From Lachnospiraceae bacterium (GTDB lineage: Bacteria > Bacillota > Clostridia > Lachnospirales > Bianqueaceae): a DNA stretch of 64,000 nucleotides. The notes below the pieces were generated by a model. It made no database searches. It was not told the origin of the DNA and was given only the letters and a program-made list of their open reading frames with translations. A program made the translations under genes and the position numbers. The stretch lies in NCBI GenBank assembly GCA_022794035.1, contig JAAWDX010000010.1, forward strand, positions 115,822 through 179,821. The letters are read 5' to 3'. Below are positions 41,563 to 50,148 of the stretch, piece by piece. Position 1 is the stretch's first letter, and each line of letters starts with the position of its first letter.

Positions 41563-41809
41563 TTTAACGTATCTTTCGGTGATTAGCTCCGTTATGCTGT
41601 GCTGTAACAGCGCAGCATAACGGGTCAAAACAGAAAATAGCCCCGTTAAATACGGACATAGACACGATATCTAACGGGCAAAATTTCCTAATTGCCCGTT
41701 AAATCATCCCAGATAAGGGATCACCAACGGAGATAAAATAGAAAAGATACGTTAAATAGCTTAAAAATAGCTTCTGACAACTTCCGGAAATCCATGTGGG
41801 GACGGACCT
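41563..41809. repeat. multi-stem intergenic element, copy B (TAACGGG family)
   Basis: An outer 14-bp perfect stem TTTAACGTATCTTT (41563-41576) pairs with AAAGATACGTTAAA (41743-41756). Inside are CCGTTATGCTG/CAGCATAACGG (41589-41599 with 41613-41623), an alternative TAACGGG/CCCGTTA (41618-41624 with 41642-41648) that competes with it, and TAACGGGCAA/TTGCCCGTTA (41672-41681 with 41692-41701). GGGGACGGACCT at 41798-41809 is the exact reverse complement of the motif at 11433-11444. Copies A and B are therefore inverted relative to each other, with outer stems of similar span (185 and 194 bases). Confidence 0.65.
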
Positions 41810-41872
41810 CAATCAAACCCATAAACCATCCACCCCCCAAAAAACAACCTAACAACCCAACAACCCCAATAC

Positions 41873-43000
41873 CTACTCATTTGGCTGCAAACGCAGCATG
41901 AGCTCCTCCAAAGTCTCGCCCTGCACCCAAGCTGTATCGGGCTTAGTGTTGCACAGCGGCCACACGCGGCCGTCTATGATTTCGCAGATACCGTAATAAC
42001 GGTCAGAAGGGGTGAGTGAAAGAGGCTCCGTATCATAAACACCGCCCCTTTTAGGCTGCATAAAAAACAGATATGTATTTTTTTCCCGTAATGCCCGCTC
42101 TGAATCATAATTGCGGATGGAGTAGCTCTGAGCATCAGGAAAATATCCCTTATGATCATAGAAAGAAACCTCATCGCCAGGTGCAAGCGCTCCTTTAAAG
42201 ACAGCGTCAATCCGGATCTGGTAAATTTCATGAGGAGCATGGTTGATCCGGATGATTTCTCCGGAAAATACATCAGATGAGCCGGCGAATACATCCTGCA
42301 GCTGATGAGAGTCAGCATAGCCAGCCAAAGGACCGGCAGGCAGATCAAGCAGATACAGCAAAGGAGAAGAAAGAACCGGCAAATCAGCATAAGGATTTGA
42401 TATGTTATAATTTTCGAGGACGGCATCATATACGGATTGATACCCGGCATAATGGAAGAGCCGCGTACCAAGTCCCCGGTCATAGGGAAAGGAATCACTT
42501 TCGGTTCTGCTTTTTGGTAGGTCCGTGATTTCATAAAGCTGCGCGCCGTCCGCCAGTACCCAAGAATCCACCAGCGCACCGCTGATGCCGCGTTCATACA
42601 CATCCAGAACAGGCAGGGTATATTTCTGAGCTCCGGCACAGAAAACAGCCTGCATGCTGCCAATCTGAAAATGCTGCTTCATTTCATCCCATGAAGCAGT
42701 CGTTATTTTTTTCAGGTGACAGTCAAAGGCCGCGATCGTTTCTTCAAATTGCACGGCCGTCTCTGGATTTTCACGCGTGAGCGTGCGGACAAGCCTAGGC
42801 TCATAGGACTCAGGAAGACCCTGCGGCGCATAGTAAAATTCAATGACATCGATTTCTTCCGGAGCAGCGCCTAAAAGAGAAAAATAGGTCGTTTCCTCCG
42901 GATAGGACTTATCCGATGAAAGGAAAACCCAAATCATGGTTAAAATCAGGCAGGCCAAAGCCAAAAAGCCAAAAGAAAGCCATTTTGAAAAATTTTTCAT
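41873..43000 (-). CDS. membrane-anchored protein of unknown function
   Basis: The 375-residue protein has one N-terminal membrane segment (about residues 8-31, no lipobox) and a large, presumably extracytoplasmic, domain. I do not recognise the family. The C-terminal half contains a beta-rich stretch (VFSGEIIRINHAPHEIYQIR, VFKGALAPGDEVSFYDHKG) resembling small OB-like or carbohydrate-binding modules. GTGGAGGATATT precedes the ATG at 43000; the in-frame GTG upstream is part of that site. It is monocistronic and flanked by the repeat region on its 3' side. Confidence 0.65.
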   Translation of the reverse strand: MKNFSKWLSFGFLALACLILTMIWVFLSSDKSYPEETTYFSLLGAAPEEIDVIEFYYAPQGLPESYEPRLVRTLTRENPETAVQFEETIAAFDCHLKKITTASWDEMKQHFQIGSMQAVFCAGAQKYTLPVLDVYERGISGALVDSWVLADGAQLYEITDLPKSRTESDSFPYDRGLGTRLFHYAGYQSVYDAVLENYNISNPYADLPVLSSPLLYLLDLPAGPLAGYADSHQLQDVFAGSSDVFSGEIIRINHAPHEIYQIRIDAVFKGALAPGDEVSFYDHKGYFPDAQSYSIRNYDSERALREKNTYLFFMQPKRGGVYDTEPLSLTPSDRYYGICEIIDGRVWPLCNTKPDTAWVQGETLEELMLRLQPNE

Positions 43001-43127
43001 AATATCCTCCACTATAAAATCGGGCTGACATCTGCAGAATGATTACCAATAGCATAGCACGATTTAAAAAAACAGACAACCCATACCTAAAGGGATAAGA
43101 AACTCTGATAAAAGTCAGCAGTAGCAG

Positions 43128-43156
43128 TTGTAAAATAAGAGCATTTGTATTATAAT
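43128..43156 (+). promoter_or_regulatory. promoter of the leader ORF-DUF1858 operon
   Basis: TTGTAA (43128-43133) and TATAAT (43151-43156) have a 17-base spacer. Confidence 0.75.
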
Positions 43157-43187
43157 ATGGACTGTAACAAAAGCAGGAGGTGTTAGT

Positions 43188-43250
43188 GTGAAAAATCAAC
43201 TCAGTAGCTGGTTTTTTACACGGCTGTTTGTGCCGAAGCGCCACAAATAG
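43188..43250 (+). CDS. 20-residue leader ORF upstream of DUF1858 copy 2
   Basis: A GTG codon lies 8 bases after AGGAGG and opens a 20-codon frame, MKNQLSSWFFTRLFVPKRHK, then TAG. The peptide is basic and aromatic. It is followed by a hairpin (AGGCGC..GCGCCT, about 43260-43288) and then the DUF1858 gene. The strong ribosome site and following hairpin resemble a translated leader used in attenuation, but a free small basic peptide is also possible. The coding claim rests on the ribosome site alone. Confidence 0.45.
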   Translation: MKNQLSSWFFTRLFVPKRHK

Positions 43251-43322
43251 CTTTTAGCACAGGCGCAATTTGATATTTGCGGCGCCTCCTCAGTGTTAAA
43301 GTGCTTCGGAATGGAGAGTAAA

Positions 43323-43544
43323 ATGGCTAAAACTGTTACAAAAGACATGATTATTGCGGATCTGCTGCAGGTAGATGAGGCTGTAGTTCCGATTTTAATG
43401 GCAAGCGGCATGGGCTGCGTTGGCTGCCCCTCCGCACAGGGTGAGACATTGGAAGAAGCCTGCTTTGTTCACGGCATCGATTCAGAGCAGGTGATTAAGC
43501 AGATCAATGACTATCTGGCTCAGAAGGAAAACGAAGAAGCATAA
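43323..43544 (+). CDS. DUF1858 domain protein (copy 2)
   Basis: The 73-residue protein has the family pattern TKDMIIADLLQVDE, ILMASGMGCVGCPSAQGETL, EEACFVHGID. It is a paralogue of the 69-residue protein at 16.1 kb. The CVGC motif may bind a metal or act in redox chemistry. The start is ATG after GGAGAG. Its own promoter and a leader ORF lie upstream, and a terminator follows. Confidence 0.82.
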   Translation: MAKTVTKDMIIADLLQVDEAVVPILMASGMGCVGCPSAQGETLEEACFVHGIDSEQVIKQINDYLAQKENEEA

Positions 43545-43573
43545 GCATTGGTTTGCTAGATGAATTAAAAAAG

Positions 43574-43614
43574 AAAGGCGCTGCCTGTGAGTGATGCTTA
43601 TGGGTAGCGCTTTT
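43574..43614 (+). terminator. terminator after DUF1858 copy 2
   Basis: AAAGGCGCTGCC and GGGTAGCGCTTTT form an imperfect GC stem followed by TTTTCAG, 30 bases past the stop. Confidence 0.6.
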
Positions 43615-43655
43615 CAGTAAACATGGATAAAAGATATAAGAGAGGAGTGACGAAC

Positions 43656-44363
43656 ATGAAGGCAGAGCGGATCAATCAGGATCAGATTCGGTTTACGTTA
43701 AATGCGGTAGATCTGCAGGAGCGCAATCTCAGAGTTTCTGAGCTTGCCTATGGTTCAGAGAAAACAAAGGCCCTCTTTGATGATATGATGAAAACAGCGC
43801 TGGAACAATTCGGCGTAGATTTTTCAGAAAAGCCTCTGATGATTGAAGCCATTCCGGTTTCTGAGAGCACGCTTACAATCACGGTCACGCGCGTGTCGGG
43901 CGCCGCAGAGCTGGGAGCTCTGTTCGGCAGTAATCTGCCGGACGGACGCCGCGATCAGAAGGAGGCACCGCCGGAGCCTAAGGCCGCTACAAAGGAAACA
44001 AAGCGTCGCCAGAGCAGCATGGAGCTTCCGGAGAACGGGGAAGAAGTGATCTATGCGTTCCCTGATTTTGAGAGCCTGTGCAGGGCCGCGCGGCATATTC
44101 CGCAGCAGGTTGGCCTGAAGAATATGCTGTATCATGATGAACAAAAAGGAAAGTATTATTTGATTGTACATTATAAAAAAATGGATCAGCGCATCCGCTA
44201 TGTGGTTTCATTGCTTTCACAATACTGTGAAACATGGACAATCAACAGACATACTGAAGTGATTATCAAAGAATACGGGCGCTTGGTGATCAAGACCAGA
44301 GCCATTCAAAAGCTAGCTGCCATTGAGCAGTGGCAAGAAGGAGAGCTGCATGCTGGAGTTTAA
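43656..44363 (+). CDS. mecA: MecA-type ClpC adaptor protein
   Basis: The 235-residue protein has the N-terminal substrate-binding part (MKAERINQDQIRFTLNAVDL), an acidic variable linker with Pro and Lys (about 100-135), and the C-terminal ClpC-binding domain (YAFPDFESLCRAARHI, YYLIVHYKKMD). It delivers specific proteins to ClpCP for degradation. The start is ATG after GAGGAGTGACGAAC. The 14-base overlap with the next gene shows operon structure. Confidence 0.85.
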   Translation: MKAERINQDQIRFTLNAVDLQERNLRVSELAYGSEKTKALFDDMMKTALEQFGVDFSEKPLMIEAIPVSESTLTITVTRVSGAAELGALFGSNLPDGRRDQKEAPPEPKAATKETKRRQSSMELPENGEEVIYAFPDFESLCRAARHIPQQVGLKNMLYHDEQKGKYYLIVHYKKMDQRIRYVVSLLSQYCETWTINRHTEVIIKEYGRLVIKTRAIQKLAAIEQWQEGELHAGV

Positions 44364-44898
44364 AGTAGGAGAGGCCTTTCCGCTTCCGCCGGTCAGTCAG
44401 GAGGGAGCCGTGTTTTCCGTGGAACCGTATTCGATGATGCTAATCTACCGGTACGACAGACCCAGCGAAGCAGAGATTCAGGAGTTTAAAACAGGCGAGT
44501 ATCAGCTGGCCGTAACCGAGCTACGCAAGGTGATGTTTATTCTGTCTAAATTTGGGCGTCTGAACTGGTCAGACTGTGCCTACAGCAGCCAGCTTTCCGA
44601 TTCACCCAAGGAGCTGCCCGAGTTAAAAGAGGGGCACAGAGGCTATGCGATCGACGCCTTTTTGGTCGATTGTCATGACAATACCCTAAAGGCGCACCGG
44701 CTGATTCGCATGAATCCAGAGTTTTCCAGAAAATTCAGACTGCTTTTGCTGGATGACGGGCAAAAGAGCTTTCAGCAGGAGGAATATGAGCAGGCCGTTT
44801 CCAATGTGTACCGCATGTATTCTACCAAGGATCTATTAAAAATAAGCTTAATGCAGATGAAAGGAAGAGCGCCGCAGCAAGGCGGGGCCAACGAATAA
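44350..44898 (+). CDS. conserved protein of unknown function in the mecA-tsaE operon
   Basis: The 182-residue cytoplasmic protein has no signal peptide or membrane segment. Features visible are a Pro-rich start (FPLPPVSQEG), an acidic SDSPKELPELKEGHRG loop, and a helical C terminus. I do not recognise the family. AAGGAGAGCTGC precedes the ATG, which lies inside the mecA 3' end, so expression is coupled to mecA. A role in protein quality control is suggested only by position. Confidence 0.7.
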   Translation: MLEFKVGEAFPLPPVSQEGAVFSVEPYSMMLIYRYDRPSEAEIQEFKTGEYQLAVTELRKVMFILSKFGRLNWSDCAYSSQLSDSPKELPELKEGHRGYAIDAFLVDCHDNTLKAHRLIRMNPEFSRKFRLLLLDDGQKSFQQEEYEQAVSNVYRMYSTKDLLKISLMQMKGRAPQQGGANE

Positions 44899-44925
44899 AT
44901 CTGTAAAAGCAGGAGCAATCAAATG

Positions 44926-44961
44926 GGGCACCACTCAATCCACGGCAGGAGAGTGGTGCTT
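44926..44961 (+). other. hairpin in the leader of tsaE
   Basis: GCACCACTC (44928-44936) and GAGTGGTGC (44951-44959) form a perfect 9-bp stem between the unknown gene and tsaE. There is no T tract, so it is more likely an RNA-processing or stability element than a terminator. Confidence 0.5.
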
Positions 44962-45003
44962 AATCAATGCATAGCAGAGCTGTTAAAAGAAAGGAGGAGC
45001 CCC

Positions 45004-45441
45004 TTGCATATCTTAGAATCACATGGAGAAGAAGAGACCTTCGCAATTGGGCAAAAGCTAGGTAAAGCAGCAGCCCCCGGTCAGATTTTTTGTCTGATCG
45101 GCGATCTGGGAACCGGCAAAACGGTACTTGCCAAAGGCCTGGCAGACGGGCTGGGGATTCAGGAAGACATTGTCAGCCCCACATTTACCATCATACAGGA
45201 GTATCAGGGCAGGCTTCCCTTTTATCATTTTGATATATATCGGATTATGGACGAGGACGAGCTCTTTGAAATCGGCTGGGAAGAATACATAAACGGCAGC
45301 GGCGTTTGTCTGGTAGAATGGGCCGATCAGGTGCCCGAGGCAATCCCGCCGGAGGCGAGCTGGATCCAGATCGAAAAGGAGCTTAGCAAAGGCATATCAT
45401 ACCGAAAAATTACGATAAAAGAAGGAACCAAGCCATGCTGA
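45004..45441 (+). CDS. tsaE: tRNA threonylcarbamoyladenosine biosynthesis ATPase TsaE
   Basis: The 145-residue P-loop protein has GDLGTGKTVLAKGLADGLG (Walker A at about 33-40), SPTFTIIQEY and YHFDIYRIMDEDELFEIGWEEY. The start is TTG, because AAAGGAGG lies 6-8 bases upstream and this gives the family length of about 150; the longer reading from 44923 covers a hairpin. It powers t6A modification of ANN-decoding tRNAs with TsaB and TsaD. It overlaps tsaB by 7 bases. Confidence 0.93.
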   Translation: MHILESHGEEETFAIGQKLGKAAAPGQIFCLIGDLGTGKTVLAKGLADGLGIQEDIVSPTFTIIQEYQGRLPFYHFDIYRIMDEDELFEIGWEEYINGSGVCLVEWADQVPEAIPPEASWIQIEKELSKGISYRKITIKEGTKPC

Positions 45442-46154
45442 TATTAGGAATCGAAGCAGCCGCCAAGGTGGCTGGTGCCGCGCTGTATGAGGATGGCCGT
45501 ATTTTGGCCGAGCAGATGGCAAACGGCGCGCTCACTCACTCAGAAACGCTGATGCCCATGATAGATGCCGTCTTTAAGGCGGCCGGCCGTGAGCCGGAAG
45601 AGCTGGATTATATTGCCCTGACCAGCGGTCCGGGATCGTTTACCGGCCTCCGGATCGGAGCCGCCACAGCTAAGGGACTGGCGCTGGGACTCGGGATCCC
45701 CGTCATTCCGCTGTCTACGCTGGAGGTGCTCGCTTATGGCGCCAGCGGAGGGATGAGCTGCGTGCCGATGATGGATGCACGCAGAGGACAGGTATACAGC
45801 GCCCTTTACGCCGGGGAGCAGGTGCTGATGGAGCCGCAGGCGATCAGCATACAGGAATTGGCAGAGAAGCTGCGGGCATGGGGACAGCCCTGTATGTGCA
45901 TGGGGGATGCCGCCGACCTGTACCGTGAGCAGCTTTCAGCTTTGCTGGGGGCGCAGTATCATATAGCGCCGCCGCACCTGAAGGACCTGCGGGCCGCGGC
46001 AGCAGCAGCTTTAGCGGCAGAGAAGCTGGCGAAGGGGCTGGTGAAAGGAATCTGCGGCAGCGAGCTGACGATTGAATATCTGCGTAAGCCTCAGGCAGAA
46101 CGAGAAAGGGAGGCAAGGTTATCGGCTGAGGCTTTGTCTCAGGCAGAACGATGA
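45435..46154 (+). CDS. tsaB: tRNA threonylcarbamoyladenosine biosynthesis protein TsaB
   Basis: The 239-residue ASKHA-fold protein has ILGIEAAAKVAGAALYEDG, LTSGPGSFTGLRIGAATAKGLA and MMDARRGQVYSA. It is the scaffold partner of TsaD in t6A synthesis. It overlaps tsaE and rimI. tsaD, often next in line, is not in this window. Confidence 0.94.
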   Translation: MLILGIEAAAKVAGAALYEDGRILAEQMANGALTHSETLMPMIDAVFKAAGREPEELDYIALTSGPGSFTGLRIGAATAKGLALGLGIPVIPLSTLEVLAYGASGGMSCVPMMDARRGQVYSALYAGEQVLMEPQAISIQELAEKLRAWGQPCMCMGDAADLYREQLSALLGAQYHIAPPHLKDLRAAAAAALAAEKLAKGLVKGICGSELTIEYLRKPQAEREREARLSAEALSQAER

Positions 46155-46591
46155 TCGTACGGAGCATGCGTGAGGCGGATCTTGACCGGGTGTGTCAATT
46201 GGAAGAGGCGGCGTTTTCGGTGCCGTGGTCAAGAGAGGCTATGAAAAAGGAAATTTGTGAAAACGAGCAGGCACACTATCTGGTCGCGGAGGAAAGCGGC
46301 GAGCTGGTTGGATATGGCGGCTTCTGGCAGGTGCTGGATGAGGGTCATATCATGAATATTGCGGTGGACGAGGAGCGGCGGCAGCGAGGCATTGGCGAAG
46401 CGCTGCTGCGCGAGATGATCACGCTGGGGACGCAGCTGGGGATTCTGTACTGGACGCTGGAGGTCAGAGTGAGCAATCGGGCGGCCATTTCACTTTATGA
46501 GAAGGTGGGCTTTAGCTCGGCGGGGATCCGGCCGGGATATTATGAAAAGCCGAAGGAAGACGCATATATTATGTGGTATCAGGCAGACTAA
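46151..46591 (+). CDS. rimI: ribosomal-protein-alanine N-acetyltransferase RimI
   Basis: The 146-residue GNAT protein has the RimI pattern: LEEAAFSVPWSREAM, the acetyl-CoA loop VDEERRQRGIGEALL, and LEVRVSNRAAISLYEKVGF. It acetylates N-terminal alanine of ribosomal protein S18 and possibly others. The ATGA overlap with tsaB fits the conserved tsaE-tsaB-rimI order. Confidence 0.92.
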   Translation: MIVRSMREADLDRVCQLEEAAFSVPWSREAMKKEICENEQAHYLVAEESGELVGYGGFWQVLDEGHIMNIAVDEERRQRGIGEALLREMITLGTQLGILYWTLEVRVSNRAAISLYEKVGFSSAGIRPGYYEKPKEDAYIMWYQAD

Positions 46592-46607
46592 GGAAAGGGA
46601 GAAGAGG

Positions 46608-48089
46608 ATGAAGATCGGATTTGACAATGAAAAATATGTGAGGATGCAGTCGGAGCATATCCGGGAGCGCATTGCCAGCTTTGGCGGCAAGCTATATCTG
46701 GAGTTTGGCGGCAAGCTGTTTGATGATTATCATGCATCGAGGGTACTGCCGGGGTTCGAGCCGGATAGCAAGATGAGAATGCTGCAGCAGCTGGCCGACC
46801 AGGCCGAGATTGTGATTGCGATCAATGCAGCAGACATTGAAAAGAAACGGATCCGCGGAGATCTGGGGATTACCTATGATTTAGAGGTGATGCGCCTGAT
46901 CGATAATTTCAGAGAGCGCGGCCTCAAGGTAAGCGCAGTCGTGCTGACCTGCTTTGCCGGGCAGCCCATGGCGGAGAGCTTTCAGAAGCATTTGGAGAGC
47001 AAAGGCATTGCCGTGTACCGGCATTACCCGATTGAAGGATACCCTTCAGATGTAGCGAAAATTGTCAGCAGCGAAGGATATGGGCGCAATGAATACATAG
47101 AGACTACGCGTTCTCTGGTCGTGGTGACGGCGCCCGGACCGGGCAGCGGCAAGCTGGCGACCTGTCTTTCCCAGATTTATCAGGATCATGAGCGTGGTGT
47201 GCAGTCGGGATATGCTAAATTTGAGACCTTTCCCATCTGGAACCTGCCGCTCAGCCATCCGGTGAATGTGGCCTATGAGGCGGCGACGGCGGACCTGAAT
47301 GATGTTAATATGATCGATCCTTTTCATTTAAAAGCCTACAATAAAATCTGCGTCAACTATAACCGAGATGTAGAAACCTTTCCAGTTCTGTCAGCCACGT
47401 TTAAAAAGATCTATGGAAGCTGTCCGTATCAGTCGCCGACGGATATGGGCGTTAATATGGCAGGAAACTGTATTTTTGATGATGAGGCCGTGTCAAAGGC
47501 TTCACGGCAGGAGATTCTTCGCCGGTATTTTCAGGCGCAGTGCAATTTGAAAAAGGAAGTGGGCACCGAAACAGAGGTGCGCAAGATTGAGCTTTTGATG
47601 AGCCAGCTGGGGCTTGAGGCGAGTGAGCGCCCGATTGTCGGAGCAGCGCATCAGATGGCAGAGGAGACGGGAGAGCCAGCCGTGGCGCTGGAGCTTGCCA
47701 GCGGCGACGTGGTCATGGGGCACACCTCAAAGCTGATGGGGGCCTCGGCAGCAGTGATCATGAACGCGCTGAAGCATCTGGCGGGGATTCCTAAAGAGGT
47801 CGATCTGATTTCGCCGACGGTCATTGAACCGATTCAGCGGCTCAAGACCAATCATTTTGGCAGCCAAAATCCGCGGCTCCATTCAGATGAAATTCTGATC
47901 GCACTTTCTATCTGCGCGGCCAGCGACGATACGGCCAAAAAGGCGCTGGACCAGCTGGACAGGCTGGCAGGGAGCGAGGTGCATTCCAGCGTGATTTTGA
48001 GCACAGTGGACGAGGGTGTTTTTAGAAAGCTTGGTACATATCTGACCTGCACGCCGTATTATCAGACGCAAAAGCTGTATCGTAAATAA
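46608..48089 (+). CDS. DUF1846 (UPF0371) family protein
   Basis: The 493-residue protein matches the family's usual length. Conserved blocks include GGKLYLEFGGKLFDDYHASRVLPGF, VTAPGPGSGKLATCLSQ, PSDVAKIVSSEGYG and NMAGNCIFDDEAV. The GPGSGK segment is P-loop-like but not a full Walker A. Members are common in Firmicutes; structures are known but the function is not. AAAGGGAGAAGAGG precedes the ATG; the upstream in-frame codons overlap rimI. Confidence 0.9.
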   Translation: MKIGFDNEKYVRMQSEHIRERIASFGGKLYLEFGGKLFDDYHASRVLPGFEPDSKMRMLQQLADQAEIVIAINAADIEKKRIRGDLGITYDLEVMRLIDNFRERGLKVSAVVLTCFAGQPMAESFQKHLESKGIAVYRHYPIEGYPSDVAKIVSSEGYGRNEYIETTRSLVVVTAPGPGSGKLATCLSQIYQDHERGVQSGYAKFETFPIWNLPLSHPVNVAYEAATADLNDVNMIDPFHLKAYNKICVNYNRDVETFPVLSATFKKIYGSCPYQSPTDMGVNMAGNCIFDDEAVSKASRQEILRRYFQAQCNLKKEVGTETEVRKIELLMSQLGLEASERPIVGAAHQMAEETGEPAVALELASGDVVMGHTSKLMGASAAVIMNALKHLAGIPKEVDLISPTVIEPIQRLKTNHFGSQNPRLHSDEILIALSICAASDDTAKKALDQLDRLAGSEVHSSVILSTVDEGVFRKLGTYLTCTPYYQTQKLYRK

Positions 48090-48109
48090 TCAATAAAAAG
48101 GAGAAGGAC

Positions 48110-48940
48110 ATGCGCGTTTTAATTTATAATGAATTTATGCATGAGCAAAAAGTGGGCTCGGCTGCACAGAGGATGTATCCAAAAGGAATTCATATGGCCA
48201 TTGCAGAAGGGCTTCAAAAGCTGGATCCGGATCTGAGCTTTCAGTATGCCACGCTGGAAAATCATCGGGATACACTGACGGAAGAGGCTTTAGCAGAGAC
48301 AGATGTGCTCATCTGGTGGGGGCATATGCATCATCAGGATGTGGAGGATGCCGTCGTCAGCAGAGTATGCGAGGCGGTGAACAAGGGCATGGGACTGATC
48401 GTGCTGCATTCCGGCCATGAATCGAAGGTATTCCAGCGCCTTATGGGGACGCGCTGCTCGGTGCACTGGAGAGAGTCCAATGAAAACGGACATATCTGGC
48501 TGCTGGATGAAACGCATCCCATCGTACAGGGCGTACAGAACCCGCTGGACCTTTCAGCAGAGGAAACCTATGCAGAGCCGTTTGACATCCCGCAGCCGGA
48601 CGAGCTGCTGGGCGTTACCTGGTGGAAGGGCGGCGAAATTTTCCGCGGCATGAATCTGTACCGCAGGGGACGCGGCAAGATTTTTTATTTCCACCCGGGT
48701 CATGAGACGCTTCCCAGCTATTATAATGAGCAGGTGCTGCGGGTGATCGACAATGCGCTGCATTATCTGCAGCCGGTCTGCCGCGTGCAGGAGCTGACCT
48801 CGCGGTATAAGGTGCCGCAGGAAAAGGATATTTGCGAGGCTTTATTTGAGGAAAAAGAAGGCAAGCTGCGCTATAAGGGATATGAATCGGCACATGAGTG
48901 GAAGGCCGTCAGAACGAATACAGAGGAGGAAGCCAGATGA
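48110..48940 (+). CDS. ThuA-like trehalose-utilisation family protein
   Basis: The 276-residue protein has a class I glutamine amidotransferase-like fold with the ThuA landmarks VLIWWGHMHH, GLIVLHSGHESKVFQRLMGT and FYFHPGHET. ThuA relatives act in uptake or conversion of disaccharides; this subgroup is not characterised. AAAAGGAGAAGGAC precedes the ATG. It overlaps the M42 peptidase by ATGA. Confidence 0.85.
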   Translation: MRVLIYNEFMHEQKVGSAAQRMYPKGIHMAIAEGLQKLDPDLSFQYATLENHRDTLTEEALAETDVLIWWGHMHHQDVEDAVVSRVCEAVNKGMGLIVLHSGHESKVFQRLMGTRCSVHWRESNENGHIWLLDETHPIVQGVQNPLDLSAEETYAEPFDIPQPDELLGVTWWKGGEIFRGMNLYRRGRGKIFYFHPGHETLPSYYNEQVLRVIDNALHYLQPVCRVQELTSRYKVPQEKDICEALFEEKEGKLRYKGYESAHEWKAVRTNTEEEAR

Positions 48941-49977
48941 ACCGCGAATTTTTAAAGGAGCTTTTGCTCACGCCCTCCGTGAGCGGTCATGAAGAAGAGG
49001 CGCAACGGAAGGCGCTCGCCTATGGGCAGTCCTTTGCGCAGGGGCAGCTCTGTGATCCGAGCGGTAATGCCATCTCGGTGGTCAATCCAGAGTCTGCCTG
49101 CAAAGTGCTTCTTTGCGGCCATATCGATGAGATCGGTTTTATTGTGACGCATATTCAGAGCGATGGCATGCTGCGGCTGGCAAAGGCCGGCGGCGTGCGC
49201 GCGGGGCTCTATGTAGGGACGCCGGTGCAGATCCTGCACGAAGGACAAAAGGTAGACGGCGTGGTCGCGGTAGCCAGCTCCCTGATCAAAAAAGGGGATG
49301 TAGCGGTAGAGGATCTGATGGTCGACATCGGAGCCGAAACCCGTGAGCAGGCCCTAGAGCATGTGGCCGTCGGTGATCCCGTATGTGCAGACACGCAGGT
49401 GCACGAGCTGCTGAATGATCGTTTCTCCTCAAGAGGGCTGGATGACCGGACAGGTGCCTTTGTGATTTTGGAAGCCGCAAAGCGCGCAGCGCAAAAAGGG
49501 GCGCAGGCAGGCATCTATGCGGCCACGACAGTGGGCGAGGAGACAACGATGCGCGGCGCCTATTATGCAGCAAGCAGGGTGAGGCCCAGCTGTGCGATTG
49601 TTGTGGATGTGACATGGGTGAGCGATGCACCGGAGACAAATCCGGCTCATACCGGCGAGGTAGGGCTTGGCAAGGGGCCGGTGCTCTGCATGAGCTCGGT
49701 TGTCAATAAAAAGATGAACAGGCTTTTCAAGCAGATCGCGCAGGAAAAAGAGATCCCTGTGCAGTGGGAGCTGGCGCCGGCCGGCACCAGTACGGATGGA
49801 GATAAGGTCAACCTGTCCGGCGAGGGCGTACCAGTGGCACTGGTTTCGATTCCGCTGCGCTATATGCATAGCTCAGTGGAGATAGCTAGCTGGAGCGATC
49901 TAGAAAACTGCATTGAGCTGATTAGTGAATTTTTGCTGCGGATAGAGGAAGGCTTTGATTACTGTCCGCTCAGTTAA
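48937..49977 (+). CDS. M42 family metallopeptidase (glutamyl aminopeptidase/endoglucanase-like)
   Basis: The 346-residue protein has the M42 metal ligands in order: His in LLCGHIDEIGF, Asp in SSRGLDDRTGAF, Glu in TTVGEETTMRGA, Asp in IVVDVTWVSD and His in RYMHSSVE. M42 enzymes form dodecameric shells that trim peptides from the N terminus. The start overlaps the ThuA stop; a longer reading covers the ThuA tail. A strong terminator ends this operon, which runs from mecA. Confidence 0.93.
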   Translation: MNREFLKELLLTPSVSGHEEEAQRKALAYGQSFAQGQLCDPSGNAISVVNPESACKVLLCGHIDEIGFIVTHIQSDGMLRLAKAGGVRAGLYVGTPVQILHEGQKVDGVVAVASSLIKKGDVAVEDLMVDIGAETREQALEHVAVGDPVCADTQVHELLNDRFSSRGLDDRTGAFVILEAAKRAAQKGAQAGIYAATTVGEETTMRGAYYAASRVRPSCAIVVDVTWVSDAPETNPAHTGEVGLGKGPVLCMSSVVNKKMNRLFKQIAQEKEIPVQWELAPAGTSTDGDKVNLSGEGVPVALVSIPLRYMHSSVEIASWSDLENCIELISEFLLRIEEGFDYCPLS

Positions 49978-49984
49978 AAAACAG

Positions 49985-50030
49985 AGTCCCTGAAGAGCCT
50001 GGGTAAGCCCGCTCTTTAGGGACTTTTATA
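49985..50030 (+). terminator. rho-independent terminator after the M42 gene
   Basis: AGTCCCTGAAGAGC (49985-49998) pairs with GCTCTTTAGGGACT (50011-50024), followed by TTTATATAA. Confidence 0.85.
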
Positions 50031-50034
50031 TAAA

Positions 50035-50050
50035 GTGACAAAACTGTCAC
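50035..50050. promoter_or_regulatory. BceR-like response-regulator operator
   Basis: GTGACA-AAAC-TGTCAC is a perfect 6+4+6 palindrome. It closely fits the TnACA-N4-TGTAA site described for BceR-type regulators of peptide-antibiotic transporters. A further half-site GTTGTCA lies at about 50065. The transporter it precedes carries its own two-component system downstream. Confidence 0.6.
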
Positions 50051-50148
50051 TTGCAAGTCACGCGGTTGTCATCTTCATATGATATGCTGGGCTTATCAAA
50101 AAGATTAAATCAGGGCATGTCTCAAAATGCCCGGAAATGGAGATTACA

